Assembly: GCF_018780385.1 (NCBI RefSeq)
Contig: NZ_JADMJO010000003.1
Coordinates: 186,001 to 250,000 of the forward strand
DNA: 64,000 nucleotides
Direction of reading: 5' to 3'
Source of the DNA: Hydrogenophaga sp.
GTDB taxonomy: Bacteria > Pseudomonadota > Gammaproteobacteria > Burkholderiales > Burkholderiaceae_C
Shown here piece by piece: positions 27,329 through 37,535 of the stretch; the first letter of the stretch is position 1; each line of letters opens with the position of its first letter. The position numbers and the translations under genes were made by a program. The notes below the pieces were generated by a model that had not been told where the DNA came from, made no database searches, and saw only the letters and a list, made by a program, of their open reading frames with translations.

Positions 27329-27883
27329 TCACAGCGATACCGACGTCCACCCACCCGGCTCGGGCGCGTCCTTCGGCCACTCGGCCGCATCCTTGATGTG
27401 CACCCCGCCACTGGCCACGATGTGCTGCACCGCGCGGATCACGCCCGCGTGCGTGACCCACACCACGTCGGTCGTCTTCGCAGGTCGCAGATCCGCGAGA
27501 GCGGCAGCCACGCGGTAGAGCAGCATCTGCGTGCTCTCCGTGCCGCCAAAGCGGTGGTGCGCGAAGTCGGCCATCCACTCGTCGAAGGCGCTGCGCGGCA
27601 TGCCGTCCCAGCGCTGCAGTTCCCACTGGCCAAAGTCCATTTCGTTCAGGCGCGTGTCCATGCGCGCGGCGCCCAGGTCGGGCCGCACGGCCTGCAGCGC
27701 ACTCACCATTTGCTGCGCGCGCAAGAGGCCTGAGACCCACACCGGGGTGCCGGGAGGTGGCAGGGGTGCAAAGGCCTGCGCGGCTTCCCGTGTGAGCGCG
27801 GCGTCGGCCGGCACGTCGCTCGCACCATAGCAAAGGCCTTCGGGCAAGACCACGCGCGCGTGGCGCAGCATCCAGAGTTTCAT
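27329..27883 (-). CDS. cobC: histidine phosphatase, alpha-ribazole phosphatase type
   Basis: A 184-residue phosphoglycerate-mutase-like phosphatase. The N-terminal catalytic motif is LRHARVV (RHA instead of the common RHG), followed by RLNEMDFGQWE and a C-terminal VTHAGVIRAV with the second His. Position at the end of the cobalamin run, overlapping cobS by 4 nt, supports dephosphorylation of alpha-ribazole phosphate or adenosylcobalamin phosphate in the last step of nucleotide-loop assembly. Confidence 0.87.
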   Translation of the reverse strand: MKLWMLRHARVVLPEGLCYGASDVPADAALTREAAQAFAPLPPPGTPVWVSGLLRAQQMVSALQAVRPDLGAARMDTRLNEMDFGQWELQRWDGMPRSAFDEWMADFAHHRFGGTESTQMLLYRVAAALADLRPAKTTDVVWVTHAGVIRAVQHIVASGGVHIKDAAEWPKDAPEPGGWTSVSL

Positions 27884-28683
27884 GGCAGTGACAAGGCCAG
27901 GCCGAGGTAGAACATCACTTCACACACCTGCTGCGTGGCGCCCAGTCCGTCGCCAGTGAAGCCTTGCAGCCGGCGCCGCAGCAGGCGCCACATCCAGACG
28001 AGGCCGATCAGCGCGCCGAGCACGGCCTGCGCCCACGGCGCACCCGGCAGCAGCCACACCACCAGCGCCAAGGCCAGTGCCCACCACAGCAGGCCAGCGG
28101 CCAAGCCGGCGTTGCCGATGCTCTCGGCCAGTGGTTTGCTTTTTGATCGAGGTGTGTCGCCCACATGCGCCAGCGTGCGGATCACGAACAGCGGCGCGGT
28201 ACGCGAAGTGACATGCGCCGCGAACAGCGCCACCACCACCAGCCATGCGTTCGTTTGCGCCAGCAGTGCGAGCAGCGCCACCTTGGCCAGCACCGTCAGC
28301 ACCAGCGCCATCGCGCCATAGCTGCCGATGCGCGAGTCCTTCATGATCTCCAGCGCACGCTCGCGCTGCGCGCTACCACCCAGGCCGTCGGCCAGATCGG
28401 CCAGTCCGTCTTCATGGAAAGCGCCCGTGAGCAACACGCCGAACACGGTGCTCGCGATCGCCGCCACCCAAGGTGCGGCGGGCACCGCCGGCAACAGCAG
28501 CAGCAGCCCCCACAACACCGCCGCCGTGAGCCCGCCCACGACCCAGCCCACCCCCGGAAAATGCGCCGCGCTCGCGCGCAGCATCGCCGGGCTGAAGCCC
28601 ACCCAGTCGGCCAGCCGCCCCGTGACCGGGATGCGGGTGAAGAACTGCAAGGCGAGCAGGAAGTGGCGAGCGAACTGCGTCAT
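27880..28683 (-). CDS. cobS: adenosylcobinamide-GDP ribazoletransferase (cobalamin synthase)
   Basis: A 267-residue integral membrane protein that joins adenosyl-GDP-cobinamide with alpha-ribazole. The N-terminal LALQFFTRIPV and the HEDGLADLADGLGG motif with metal-binding acidic residues are diagnostic. It has multiple hydrophobic helices. Its ATG overlaps the stop of cobT (ATGA) and its stop overlaps the cobC start. Confidence 0.95.
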   Translation of the reverse strand: MTQFARHFLLALQFFTRIPVTGRLADWVGFSPAMLRASAAHFPGVGWVVGGLTAAVLWGLLLLLPAVPAAPWVAAIASTVFGVLLTGAFHEDGLADLADGLGGSAQRERALEIMKDSRIGSYGAMALVLTVLAKVALLALLAQTNAWLVVVALFAAHVTSRTAPLFVIRTLAHVGDTPRSKSKPLAESIGNAGLAAGLLWWALALALVVWLLPGAPWAQAVLGALIGLVWMWRLLRRRLQGFTGDGLGATQQVCEVMFYLGLALSLP

Positions 28684-29729
28684 GCGCGCGCGGGAGCCGC
28701 CTCGTCTTCGCTGCGAGACACACCCGCCGCCTCGAAGCTCGCCATCTCGCGCAGCAGCGCACATGCACTCACCAGCAGTGGCCAGGCCAGCGCGGCGCCC
28801 GAGCCTTCGCCCAGGCGCAGGCCCAGGTCCAGCAGCGGCTCGGCCTTGAGGTGAGCCAGCATGAGCGCGTGGCCGCGTTCGCCAGAGCGGTGCGCGAACA
28901 CGCAGCGCTGCAACACATGCGGCTGCAGGTGCGCCGCCACCAGCACGGCCGAGGTGGCAATGAAGCCGTCGACCACGATCACTCGGCACTCTTCCGCGGC
29001 CTGCAGCACGGCACCCACCAGCGTGGCAATCTCGAAACCGCCAAAGGCCGCGAGCGCATCGAGCGGCGCGTTCGCGTCGGCGTGGCGCGCCAGCACCTCG
29101 CGCAGGATGCCGATCTTGCGCTGCACCGCCTCAGCATCAAGCCCGGTGCCCGCGCCGGTGACATCGGCCACATCCAGCCCACCCAGACGCGCCAGCAACA
29201 TCGAAGCCGCCGAGGTGTTGCCAATGCCCATTTCACCCAGCAGCAGCGCGTTGCCGGGCAGGCCCTGCAAAACCTCGCGCCCGTTGGCGATGGCCTGCGC
29301 GCACTGCGCCGCGCTCATGGCCGGGCCGTCGAGCGCATCGGCCGTGCCGTGCGCGACCTTGCGGATGAACAGGCCTTCGCGTTCGGCGAAGTCGTGCTTC
29401 ACGCCGCAGTCCACCACCGTGAGACCAATGCCGTGCTGGCGCGCGAGCACGCTCACCGCGGCGCCACCAGCCAGGAAGTTCTCCACCATCTGCCAGGTCA
29501 CGTCACTCGGAAAGGCCGAGACCCCGCGAGCGGCCAGGCCGTGGTCGCCCGCGCACACCAGCATCTGGGGCGACTGCAGCACGGGTGCCGTGCTGCCCAG
29601 GATCAAACCGATGCGCTGCGCCAGCGCCTCCAGGCGACCGAGCGAGCCCAGCGGCTTGGTCTTGTTGTCCAGCGCGTGCTGCAGGGTCTGGGCGAGTTCG
29701 GGCTGGGAGATGTCGGGAATGGTGGTCAT
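28680..29729 (-). CDS. cobT: nicotinate-nucleotide--dimethylbenzimidazole phosphoribosyltransferase
   Basis: A 349-residue enzyme that activates the lower ligand to alpha-ribazole phosphate. LDNKTKPLGSLGRLEALA near the N-terminus, VCAGDHGLAARGVSAFP, LLGEMGIGNTSAASMLL and VVDGFIATSAVLVA are conserved CobT segments, the last near the catalytic Glu region. It lies 2 bp after cobQ and overlaps cobS by 4 nt. Confidence 0.96.
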   Translation of the reverse strand: MTTIPDISQPELAQTLQHALDNKTKPLGSLGRLEALAQRIGLILGSTAPVLQSPQMLVCAGDHGLAARGVSAFPSDVTWQMVENFLAGGAAVSVLARQHGIGLTVVDCGVKHDFAEREGLFIRKVAHGTADALDGPAMSAAQCAQAIANGREVLQGLPGNALLLGEMGIGNTSAASMLLARLGGLDVADVTGAGTGLDAEAVQRKIGILREVLARHADANAPLDALAAFGGFEIATLVGAVLQAAEECRVIVVDGFIATSAVLVAAHLQPHVLQRCVFAHRSGERGHALMLAHLKAEPLLDLGLRLGEGSGAALAWPLLVSACALLREMASFEAAGVSRSEDEAAPARA

Positions 29730-29731
29730 GG

Positions 29732-31183
29732 TCAGGGTGAGATGAGTTGATCGAGCACGCCGGGCTCGACATGTTTTTCGATGAAATCGGCCAGGCCGTC
29801 GAACACGGTCTCCAGCGTGGGCGCGGTGGCGCCAAACAGCGCATGCATCACGCGCAGGTCTTCAAACAGGCCATGCAGGTAGACGCCGAGCACGTTGCCC
29901 GCGGCGTTCTGCCAGCCCAGGCCTCCGGGCAACACCTCGCGTGCCACATCGCCGCCCGCCGCCATGGCCGGGTGCTGCGCGGTCTGGCCGTGGTGAATCT
30001 CGTAGCCGGCGGCGGCCACGCCAGAGAGGGCGGACCATGCGCCGTGCAGTGCGCCAAAAGCGGTGTGCGTGTGGCGCACGGTCTTCTGCAGGTCGAACTG
30101 CGTCACCAGCGGCAACAGGCCCAGGCCGGGTGCGTTCCCATCGATGCCGTGCGTGTCGATCAGCGCCTCACCCAGCATTTGCAGCCCGCCACACACACCC
30201 AGCACCGCCCCGCCCTGCGCAGCGTGCGCAGCGATCGCGCGGTCCAGCCCCTGTGTCCGCAGCCAGGCCAGGTCGGCTGCGGTGGCCTTGCTGCCGGGCA
30301 GCACGATCCAGTCGGCACCCGCGCAATCGGCGGGGGTGCGCGCCCAGACCAGGCGCACGCCGGGCACGTTCTTGAGCGGCTGAAACTCGTCGAGGTTGCT
30401 GATGCGCGGGTAGGCAATGACGGCGATGGTCTTGTTCACGGCGCCGGCGGCACGTGTGCGGTCGTCAAAAACACCGTCCTCCTCGGGCAGGCCGTGTTGC
30501 CACCACATGGGCAACACCGCCACGGTGGGCACACCCGTAAGTTCTTGCAGCATCTGCGGCGCGGGCGCGAGCAGACTGGCGTCGCCGCGGAACTTGTTGA
30601 GCACGAAGCCGTGGATGAGCGCGCGCTCCTCAGCCGGCAGCAACGCCCAGGTGCCATACAGATGGGCGAAGGCACCGCCGCGATCGATGTCCGTCACCAG
30701 CAGGCAGCGCGCCTGCGCATGCAGGGCCACGCGCATGTTCACGATGTCGCTGGCGTGCAGATTGATCTCGGCCGGCGAGCCCGCGCCCTCGATCACCACC
30801 ACGTCGTTTTCTTCGCGCAACGCGTCCAGCGCAGCGGCAATCTGCGGCCACACGTGCAAGCTGCGGCCACGCCAGGGCATGTTGGACAGCGCTTCGTTCA
30901 CCTGCCCCATCAGCACCACCTGGCTGCGCGTGTCGGCCTCGGGCTTGAGGAGCAACGGGTTCATGCGCACCTCGGGCTCGGCTTGTGCCGCCAGGGCTTG
31001 AAAGTATTGCGCGCTGCCGATCTCCCCGCCATCCACGACCCGTGCGTTGTTGCTCATGTTCTGCGCCTTGAACGGCGCAACTTTGAGACCTTGCCGCACG
31101 TAATGCCGACACAGCGCGGTGGTGAGCCAGCTCTTGCCCGCGCCGCTGGTCGTGCCCAGCACCATCACGCAACGCGCGGTCAT
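29732..31183 (-). CDS. cobQ: cobyric acid synthase
   Basis: A 483-residue glutamine-dependent amidotransferase that amidates four side chains of adenosylcobyrinate a,c-diamide. The N-terminal ATPase domain has GTTSGAGKSWL; the C-terminal glutaminase domain has GVCGGLQMLGEAL with the catalytic Cys. ATG at 31183 is chosen over GTG at 31189 because GGAGG lies 7 nt upstream and because it overlaps the stop of the preceding gene as ATGA. Confidence 0.95.
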   Translation of the reverse strand: MTARCVMVLGTTSGAGKSWLTTALCRHYVRQGLKVAPFKAQNMSNNARVVDGGEIGSAQYFQALAAQAEPEVRMNPLLLKPEADTRSQVVLMGQVNEALSNMPWRGRSLHVWPQIAAALDALREENDVVVIEGAGSPAEINLHASDIVNMRVALHAQARCLLVTDIDRGGAFAHLYGTWALLPAEERALIHGFVLNKFRGDASLLAPAPQMLQELTGVPTVAVLPMWWQHGLPEEDGVFDDRTRAAGAVNKTIAVIAYPRISNLDEFQPLKNVPGVRLVWARTPADCAGADWIVLPGSKATAADLAWLRTQGLDRAIAAHAAQGGAVLGVCGGLQMLGEALIDTHGIDGNAPGLGLLPLVTQFDLQKTVRHTHTAFGALHGAWSALSGVAAAGYEIHHGQTAQHPAMAAGGDVAREVLPGGLGWQNAAGNVLGVYLHGLFEDLRVMHALFGATAPTLETVFDGLADFIEKHVEPGVLDQLISP

Positions 31184-32154
31184 CGGCACACCTCCGTGCG
31201 GTGCAATGCCGTGCGCAAAGCGGCCTGCGCCTCGGGCGGCAACACGCCCAGGCGCCAGTGGCCCGGCAAGCCGAAGGACGTGGTGTCACGCAGCTTGATG
31301 CCGGCCGCGCGCAAGCCCATCGCATCCACCGGGTTCCGGGGTTTGCCGCAGACGTAGTTGGCCTCGCTGGGCAACACGCGCCAGCCCAGGTCGTTCAACA
31401 AGCCCAGTTGTTCGTGCTTCCACTCGCGCAATGTCTCCAGACTCCGCGTCAGCCAGTCCTGGGCGGCCGGCGACACCCAGGCATCGAGCATCGCCACGGC
31501 GTGCGCGCCCAGCGGCCACGAGGGCGCCATTTGATCGAGCGCGCGCGCCTCGGCCACGGCGCGCTCGGGGGCGATGGCGTAAGCGCCGCGCACGCCGGTC
31601 AGCCCCATCGCCTTGTTCGGCGTCCAGAGTTGCCAGATGCGTTGCAGCGCGACGGGGTCGAGGCTGCAGGCACCATTCAGGCGAAGCGGCTCGTAGGCGC
31701 GGTCCAGCACCACCTGCGCGCCCGATGCGACCACGCGCCGCGCGAACGGCTCGATCTCGCCCGTCGGGCTTGATGGCTCACAGATCCAGGCGAGGTGGGC
31801 ACGTGCCGGGTCGTGCATGGGCTCCAACCGCCAAGTCTGCGCGGCATGCGCATAGTCGCCATAGGCCAGCACCGGCAGCCAGACACGCTGGCCACCCTCG
31901 CGCGCCACCCAGACGGTGAAACGGTGGATGAACTCGCTCGCGCTGCCGGCCAGCACGATGCGCGCGGCATCCACCGCGTGGAAGGCTGCGAGCGATTCGC
32001 GCAAGACCGTGTACGTGGGGTCGGGGTAGTGGCGCACATCGGCCTGCTGCACAGCCACCAGCGCCATGGGGCACGGGCCGCAGGCGTTGGCGTTGGTGGA
32101 GAAGTCCCAACGGGGCACGCCCAGTGCGTCGGGGCCGCCGTGCGTGATGTTCAT
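31180..32154 (-). CDS. cobD: threonine-phosphate decarboxylase / aminotransferase-fold CobD-type
   Basis: A 324-residue PLP protein of the histidinol-phosphate aminotransferase family. HGGPDALGVPRWDFSTNAN is given in part as WDFSTNANACGPCP; ICEPSSPTGE, VVLDRAYEPL and TPNKAMGLTGVRGAY (PLP lysine) follow. In cobalamin clusters this family makes the aminopropanol-phosphate linker from threonine phosphate. Naming differs: Salmonella CobD corresponds to CobC of Pseudomonas. It overlaps both neighbours by 4 nt. Confidence 0.9.
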   Translation of the reverse strand: MNITHGGPDALGVPRWDFSTNANACGPCPMALVAVQQADVRHYPDPTYTVLRESLAAFHAVDAARIVLAGSASEFIHRFTVWVAREGGQRVWLPVLAYGDYAHAAQTWRLEPMHDPARAHLAWICEPSSPTGEIEPFARRVVASGAQVVLDRAYEPLRLNGACSLDPVALQRIWQLWTPNKAMGLTGVRGAYAIAPERAVAEARALDQMAPSWPLGAHAVAMLDAWVSPAAQDWLTRSLETLREWKHEQLGLLNDLGWRVLPSEANYVCGKPRNPVDAMGLRAAGIKLRDTTSFGLPGHWRLGVLPPEAQAALRTALHRTEVCR

Positions 32155-33125
32155 GGTGTGAAACTCCAGATCAGCGCCGCCCAGAGCAGCGCAGTGACGG
32201 TGAGCAAGGCCACCACGCGGCCGGCGAGCTGCAGCGCCTGCGCGGTGTCGGCGGCCTGCGGGCTGCGGCCCGCGCCGTGCAATTCGTACACGCCGGGCTT
32301 GCCCAGGCGCACATCGAGCGCCAGCGCCATCGCAGCCATGGGCCAGCCGCTGTTGGGCGACGGTGTGCGCCGCGCCTGCGCCGGCAGCGTGCTCAGGCCG
32401 CGCGCTGAACCGAGCAAGCCCAGCAAGGCGGCAGTGATGCGCGCGGGCAGCCACGACAACACGTCGTCGGCCCGCGCCGCCCACTTGCCGGCCCAGGTCC
32501 AGTCGCGGCCGCCGCGCTCGCCGCGGTAGCCCCACATGGCGTCGGCCGTGTTGGCGAAACGGTAGAGCGCGGCGCCGGGCAGACCCGCCACGGCGAACCA
32601 GAACAACGGCGCGACCACCGAGTCGTTGAGGTTCTCGGCGAGCGATTCGATGGCGCTCTCGCGCACCTGCGCGGCGTCGAGCGCACTCACGTCGCGACTC
32701 ACCAGCCACGACAGACGCTCGCGCCCCGCCGCCAGCGACTCGCCCAGCGCCGCCTCCACCGCCCGCACCTCGTCGCGCAACATGCGCCAGGCCAGCAGCG
32801 GCTTGAGCAACAGGCCCAAGGCCAGGGCCTGCAGCCACGCCGGCCCCTGCCCCACAGTCCAGGTCGCCGCGAGCGCGGTCAGCACCACCACAGCGGCCCC
32901 GGCGATCCAACCCAGCGCGCCGGCCACGAACAGCCGGCCAGCGGCGGGCGCGGACTCGCCCATGGCAGGCGCAATGCGCCGGCCCATGGCGTCAAGGCCC
33001 CGCCCCATCCACACCACCGGGTGCCAGCGCGTCGGCGGTTCGCCCCACCAGCGATCGATCAGCAGGGCCACCAACGTCGCGATGGGCGTAACCACGTCGG
33101 GCAACAGGGGGAGGAGCCCGCTCAT
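32151..33125 (-). CDS. cbiB: adenosylcobinamide-phosphate synthase (CbiB type)
   Basis: A 324-residue membrane protein that attaches the aminopropanol linker to cobyric acid. LLIDRWWGEPPTRWHPVVWMG is given in part as DRWWGEPPTRWHPVVWMG; ESLAENLNDSVVAPLFWF and GYRGER are hallmark segments. Several hydrophobic helices are present. Two starts are possible: ATG at 33125, or GTG at 33134, which overlaps the bioF stop as GTGA. Confidence 0.94.
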   Translation of the reverse strand: MSGLLPLLPDVVTPIATLVALLIDRWWGEPPTRWHPVVWMGRGLDAMGRRIAPAMGESAPAAGRLFVAGALGWIAGAAVVVLTALAATWTVGQGPAWLQALALGLLLKPLLAWRMLRDEVRAVEAALGESLAAGRERLSWLVSRDVSALDAAQVRESAIESLAENLNDSVVAPLFWFAVAGLPGAALYRFANTADAMWGYRGERGGRDWTWAGKWAARADDVLSWLPARITAALLGLLGSARGLSTLPAQARRTPSPNSGWPMAAMALALDVRLGKPGVYELHGAGRSPQAADTAQALQLAGRVVALLTVTALLWAALIWSFTP

Positions 33126-33130
33126 GGCGT

Positions 33131-34384
33131 TCACGCGGTGGCCAGCGGGGAATGCACCGCCTGGCCCTGCGCGCCCATGGCACGCGCCGCGATGCGCAGC
33201 GCGCGCAACAGCGCGTCCACGTCGGCGGATTCGTGTGCGGCCGACAGCGCGATGCGCAGCCGTGCGGTGCCTTGCGGCACGGTGGGTGGGCGGATCGCGG
33301 GCACCCACAGGCCCTGCTCGCGCAACACGGCCATCACGGCCAGGGCGGCTTCGTTGTCGCCGATCACCAGGGGCTGGATCGCGGTATCCGAGGGCATCAG
33401 GGTCCAGCCAGCGGCATCGACCGCCGCGTCGGCACCGGGGGCCAAGCCCTCTCGCAATTGGGCGACCAAGGCATTCAGGTGCCGCCGGCGGCGCTCGCCC
33501 TCGGGCCCCAGCACGCAGCGCAGACCCGCCCGCACAGCCTCGGCCAGCAGGGCTGGCGCAGCGGTGGCGTAGGTGTAGCTGCGGGTTTTCTGCAGCAGCC
33601 ATTCCACCAGCCGCTCAGGCCCGGCCACGAACGCCCCGGCCACGCCCAGCGCCTTGCCCAGCGTGGCCATGTAGATCACGCGCGGCGAAGCCCACGCGCC
33701 GGTCAGGCCGGCGGCGGCCAGGGCGCCCCGGCCCTGCGGCCCCAGCACGCCGAAACCGTGCGCGTCGTCGAGCAGCAGCAGCGCGTCGTGCCGTTCGCAC
33801 AGCGCGTGCAGGCCCGCGATGTCGGCGATGTCGCCGTCCATGCTGAACACCGCGTCGCTGATCACCAGCTTGCGGCGCGCCGGGCTGGCCGCCAGCAGCG
33901 CGTCGAGCTGCTGAAGATCGGCATGGCGGTAGCGGTGCACCGTGGCTTTGGACAGGCGCGCGCCATCGATCAGGCAGGCGTGGTTCAGCGCGTCGGAGAA
34001 CAGCGCGTCGCCCTCGCCCACCAGCGCCGGCACGATGCTGGCGTTGGTGGCATAGCCGGCGTAGAAGTACAGCGCGCGCGGCAGGCCCACGGCCTCGGCG
34101 AGTTCACGCTCCAGCGCGGCGTTGGCCACGCTGTGGCCACTGACCATGGGCGAGGCGCCCGAGCCGACACCGTAACGGTCCACCGCGGCGTGCACCGCCT
34201 CGCGCAACGCCGGGGCCTGGGACAGGCCGAGGTAGTCGTTGCTGCAGAAGGCCAGCAGGGACTCACCGTCCACGTTGAGCCGCGCGCCCTGCTCCGGCAC
34301 CACCTCACGGCGGCGACGGCGCAGTGCCTGCGCATCCAGTGCACTCAGACGTTCATCGAATTCGTTCAACCAGCTCACAGTCAT
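33131..34384 (-). CDS. bioF: 8-amino-7-oxononanoate synthase
   Basis: A 417-residue PLP enzyme that condenses pimeloyl-ACP with alanine in biotin synthesis. [44 protein letters not shown] and [15 protein letters not shown] (PLP lysine) are conserved. AAGGA lies just before the ATG. It is the last of the four biotin genes and its stop touches the possible GTG start of cbiB. Confidence 0.95.
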   Translation of the reverse strand: MTVSWLNEFDERLSALDAQALRRRRREVVPEQGARLNVDGESLLAFCSNDYLGLSQAPALREAVHAAVDRYGVGSGASPMVSGHSVANAALERELAEAVGLPRALYFYAGYATNASIVPALVGEGDALFSDALNHACLIDGARLSKATVHRYRHADLQQLDALLAASPARRKLVISDAVFSMDGDIADIAGLHALCERHDALLLLDDAHGFGVLGPQGRGALAAAGLTGAWASPRVIYMATLGKALGVAGAFVAGPERLVEWLLQKTRSYTYATAAPALLAEAVRAGLRCVLGPEGERRRRHLNALVAQLREGLAPGADAAVDAAGWTLMPSDTAIQPLVIGDNEAALAVMAVLREQGLWVPAIRPPTVPQGTARLRIALSAAHESADVDALLRALRIAARAMGAQGQAVHSPLATA

Positions 34385-34388
34385 TCCT

Positions 34389-35069
34389 TTATTGCCATGC
34401 AGAGGGCAGTTGCAGCGCGATGTGGCGCGCATCGGGCGCCTCAGCGTGCCACGGCACGGTGCCCAACAGCGGTGCCGACAGGCGCTGGCGCAGTGTGTCG
34501 ATGTTGTCCTCGCGGAAGGGCATGGTGGGGTCGACCGCATTGGCCACCCAGCCCGCCAGTTCCAGCCCATCGGCGCGAATCGCCTCGGCCGTGAGCAGCG
34601 CGTGGTTCAGGCAACCGAGGCGCAAGCCCACCACCAGCACGACGGGCGCGCCAATGGCGCGTGCCAGATCGGCCAGGGTTTCGTGGTCGTTGATCGGCAC
34701 GCGCCAGCCACCCGCACCTTCCACCACCACCGCATCGGCCTGGTCCCGCAAGGCGCGGTGCGCGGCCCGCAGAGCGGCCACGCTCACGGCCTGCCCCGCG
34801 CGCCGGGCCGCGATGTGCGGTGCGATGGCATCGGGCAAGGCCACCGGGTTGTCGAGCGCGGCGGGCACGGCCACGGTGGAGGCCGCGCGCAGGGCGAGCA
34901 CGTCTTCGCTGACCCACTGCCCCTGGTGATCGATCAGGCCGGCGGCCACCGGCTTCATGCCGACCACGCGCCGGTGGTGGCGCGCCAGCGTGTGCAAGAG
35001 CGCCGCGCTCACCAGCGTCTTGCCGACACCGGTGTCGGTGCCGGTGATGAAGCAGCCGTCAAACGCCAT
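34389..35069 (-). CDS. bioD: dethiobiotin synthetase
   Basis: A 226-residue ATP-dependent carboxylase that closes the ureido ring of dethiobiotin. The P-loop is [16 protein letters not shown] and [11 protein letters not shown] is the second conserved segment. The start overlaps the 3' end of bioA by 11 nt. Confidence 0.95.
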   Translation of the reverse strand: MAFDGCFITGTDTGVGKTLVSAALLHTLARHHRRVVGMKPVAAGLIDHQGQWVSEDVLALRAASTVAVPAALDNPVALPDAIAPHIAARRAGQAVSVAALRAAHRALRDQADAVVVEGAGGWRVPINDHETLADLARAIGAPVVLVVGLRLGCLNHALLTAEAIRADGLELAGWVANAVDPTMPFREDNIDTLRQRLSAPLLGTVPWHAEAPDARHIALQLPSAWQ

Positions 35070-36435
35070 CGCACACCCCTTCCAGAGCGAGCGCGCTGGA
35101 GGGCTCTTCTTCGGCCAGCGTGGCCTGCAAGGCGACGAGCGCACCTGTGGCCAGGTGCGCGCCTTCAGCTTCGTCGATCACATACGGCGGCATGGCGTAC
35201 AGCGTGTGGCCGATGGGCCGCAGCAGCAGGCCCTGGTCGAGCGCATGGCGGGCATAGCGGCGAGCGAAGTCGGGCAGGCTGCTGGGCACGTCCCACGCAA
35301 AAATCATTCCTTGGCGCCGTGCGTGGCGCACACGCGGATGGGCTGACAGCGGCGCGAACTGCGCGGCCATGCGCTCGCCGGTGCCCACGTTGCGGCGCAG
35401 CACGTCGGTCTGTTCGAACAGGTCCAGCGTGGCCAGCGCCGCGCGGCAGGCCAGCGGGTTGCCGGTGTAGCTGTGCGAGTGCAGGAAGCCGCGCGCGACC
35501 TGGTCATCGTAAAAGGCGGCATAGACCTCGTCGGTGGTGAGCACCACCGACAGCGGCAGCGTACCGCCGGTCAAGCCCTTGGAGAGGCACAGGAAGTCGG
35601 GCCGGATGCCTGCCTGCTCGTGTGCGAACAGCGTGCCGGTGCGGCCGAAGCCAACGGCAATCTCGTCCAGCACCAGATGCACCTGGTAGCGGTCGCACAG
35701 CTCGCGCGCGCACCGCAGGTACAGGGGATCGTGCATGGCCATGCCGGCGGCGCACTGCACCAGCGGCTCGACGATCAGCGCCGCCGTGTCCTCGTGGTGT
35801 TCGGCCAGCCAGTCGGCCAGCGCGCCTGCGGCCCGTTCGGCCACATCGGCGGCCGACTCACCCGTCGCAGCCGCGCGGGTATCGGGGCTGGGCACGGTGG
35901 CACCCAGGCGCACCAGCGGCGCATAGGCTTCGCGAAACAGCGCGATGTCGGTCACGGCCAACGCCCCCACGGTCTCGCCGTGGTAGCCACCGGCCACGCC
36001 GACGAAACGGTTCTTGCGCGCGCGCCCGGCGTTGCGCCAGTGGTGCGCGCTCATCTTGAGTGCGATCTCGGTGGCACTCGCGCCGTCGCTGGCGTAGAAG
36101 GCGTGTCCGAGACCGGTGAGAGCGGACAGGCGCTCCGACAGCTCCACCACCGGCGCGTGGGTGAAGCCGGCCAGCATCACGTGGTCCAGCGTGTTCAGTT
36201 GATCAATCAGCGCAGCGCGGATGGCGGGGTGGTTGTGCCCGAACAGGTTCACCCACCAGGAGCTGATCGCGTCCAGGTAACGCCGGCCTTCATGGTCGTG
36301 CAGCCACACGCCTTCGGCGCGGGCCACGGGAATCAGCGGCAGCGCGGCACCATCGCTCGCGTGCAGCTTCATCTGGGTGCAGGGGTGCCACACCGCCGCG
36401 AGGCTGCGCTGGCGCCAGGCTTCGTTGACCGACAT
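35059..36435 (-). CDS. bioA: adenosylmethionine-8-amino-7-oxononanoate aminotransferase
   Basis: A 458-residue class III aminotransferase that makes diaminopelargonic acid. WHPCTQMKLH, YLDAISSWWVNLFGHNHP, FYASDGASATEIALKM, GYHGETVGALAVTD, LDEIAVGFGRTGTLFA and LSKGLTGGTLPLSVVL (PLP lysine) fit BioA. It lies 10 bp after bioB. Confidence 0.96.
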   Translation of the reverse strand: MSVNEAWRQRSLAAVWHPCTQMKLHASDGAALPLIPVARAEGVWLHDHEGRRYLDAISSWWVNLFGHNHPAIRAALIDQLNTLDHVMLAGFTHAPVVELSERLSALTGLGHAFYASDGASATEIALKMSAHHWRNAGRARKNRFVGVAGGYHGETVGALAVTDIALFREAYAPLVRLGATVPSPDTRAAATGESAADVAERAAGALADWLAEHHEDTAALIVEPLVQCAAGMAMHDPLYLRCARELCDRYQVHLVLDEIAVGFGRTGTLFAHEQAGIRPDFLCLSKGLTGGTLPLSVVLTTDEVYAAFYDDQVARGFLHSHSYTGNPLACRAALATLDLFEQTDVLRRNVGTGERMAAQFAPLSAHPRVRHARRQGMIFAWDVPSSLPDFARRYARHALDQGLLLRPIGHTLYAMPPYVIDEAEGAHLATGALVALQATLAEEEPSSALALEGVCDGV

Positions 36436-36445
36436 GGCGGTGTGA

Positions 36446-37471
36446 TCAGGCGCGACGCGCCTGCATGCCCAGTCTGGCGAGCATGTCCATGTCGGCGGCC
36501 ACGTCGGGGTTGCCGGTGGTGAGCAGCTTCTCGCCGTAAAAGATGGAGTTGGCGCCACCCAGGAAACACAGGGCCTGCACCGCTTCACTCATTTGCTGGC
36601 GCCCGGCCGAGAGGCGCACGCGGGCGCGCGGCATGGTGATGCGCGCCACCGCGATGGTGCGCACGAACTCCAGCGGATCGAGGTCGGGCTGGTCGGCCAG
36701 CGGCGTGCCCTGCACCTTCACCAGGTTGTTGATCGGCACCGACTCGGGGTAGTCGGGTGCGAGGTTGGCGAGCTGTGCCACAAGCGCGGCGCGTTGGCGG
36801 CGCGACTCGCCCATGCCCACGATGCCGCCGCAGCAGACCTTCACGCCCGCGCCGCGCACGCGCTCCAGCGTGTCCAGGCGGTCCTGGTAGTCGCGCGTGG
36901 TGATGACTTCACCGTAGAAGTCGGGCGCGCTGTCCAGGTTGTGGTTGTAGTAGTCCAGGCCGGCGTCGCGCAGGGTCTCGGCGTGGCCTTCGTTGAGCAT
37001 GCCCAGCGTGGCGCAGGCCTCCAGGCCTTCTTCTTTCACGGCGCGCACGAGTTCGGCCACGGCGTCCACGTCGCGGTCTTTGGGCGCGCGCCAGGCGGCG
37101 CCCATGCAGAAGCGCGTGGCGCCCGCCTGCTTCGCGCGCTGGGCGGCTTCGCGCACAGCGGCCACGCCCATGAGCTTGCCGGCTTCAAGACCCGTGTCGA
37201 AATGCACCGACTGCGGGCAGTAGCCACAGTCTTCAGGACAGCCGCCGGTCTTCACCGACAGCAGCGTGGCGAGCTCGACCTCGGTGGGGTCGAAATGTTC
37301 GCGGTGCACGGTTTGCGCGCGGTGGATCAGCTCGGAGAACGGCAGATCGAACAGTGCGGCAACGTCGTCGACGCTCCAGGCCTGTGTGCCCGCGTCCGAC
37401 ACGGGCTTGGGTGTGGCGTGGAAATGCAGGGGCTGCGCGGTGACGGGAGATGTCAGGGTATCGGTACTCAT
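36446..37471 (-). CDS. bioB: biotin synthase
   Basis: A 341-residue radical-SAM enzyme that inserts sulfur into dethiobiotin. The radical-SAM cysteines are in [17 protein letters not shown] (C-x3-C-x2-C). [19 protein letters not shown] and [15 protein letters not shown] are conserved. The order bioB-bioA-bioD-bioF is embedded between cobalt-transport and cobalamin genes. A GC-rich hairpin lies in the 64-bp gap upstream. Confidence 0.97.
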   Translation of the reverse strand: MSTDTLTSPVTAQPLHFHATPKPVSDAGTQAWSVDDVAALFDLPFSELIHRAQTVHREHFDPTEVELATLLSVKTGGCPEDCGYCPQSVHFDTGLEAGKLMGVAAVREAAQRAKQAGATRFCMGAAWRAPKDRDVDAVAELVRAVKEEGLEACATLGMLNEGHAETLRDAGLDYYNHNLDSAPDFYGEVITTRDYQDRLDTLERVRGAGVKVCCGGIVGMGESRRQRAALVAQLANLAPDYPESVPINNLVKVQGTPLADQPDLDPLEFVRTIAVARITMPRARVRLSAGRQQMSEAVQALCFLGGANSIFYGEKLLTTGNPDVAADMDMLARLGMQARRA

Positions 37472-37503
37472 GTGGGGATTCCTTTTGTTGTATGCGGCAT
37501 TCT

Positions 37504-37522
37504 GCCCGCCCGGGTGGCGGGC
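37504..37522 (-). promoter_or_regulatory. GC hairpin upstream of bioB
   Basis: GCCCGCC paired with GGCGGGC around a 5-nt loop, in the cbtA-bioB gap, 33 bp before the bioB start. No T-run follows on the minus strand, so it may be an attenuating or processing hairpin. No BirA-type operator is seen. Confidence 0.35.
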
Positions 37523-37535
37523 CGATGGCCAGCGG

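Noticed and set aside
27880-28989. A longer form of cobS extended into cobT.
   Set aside because: The extension is cobT read in another frame. ATG at 28683 overlaps the cobT stop and gives the normal CobS N-terminus.
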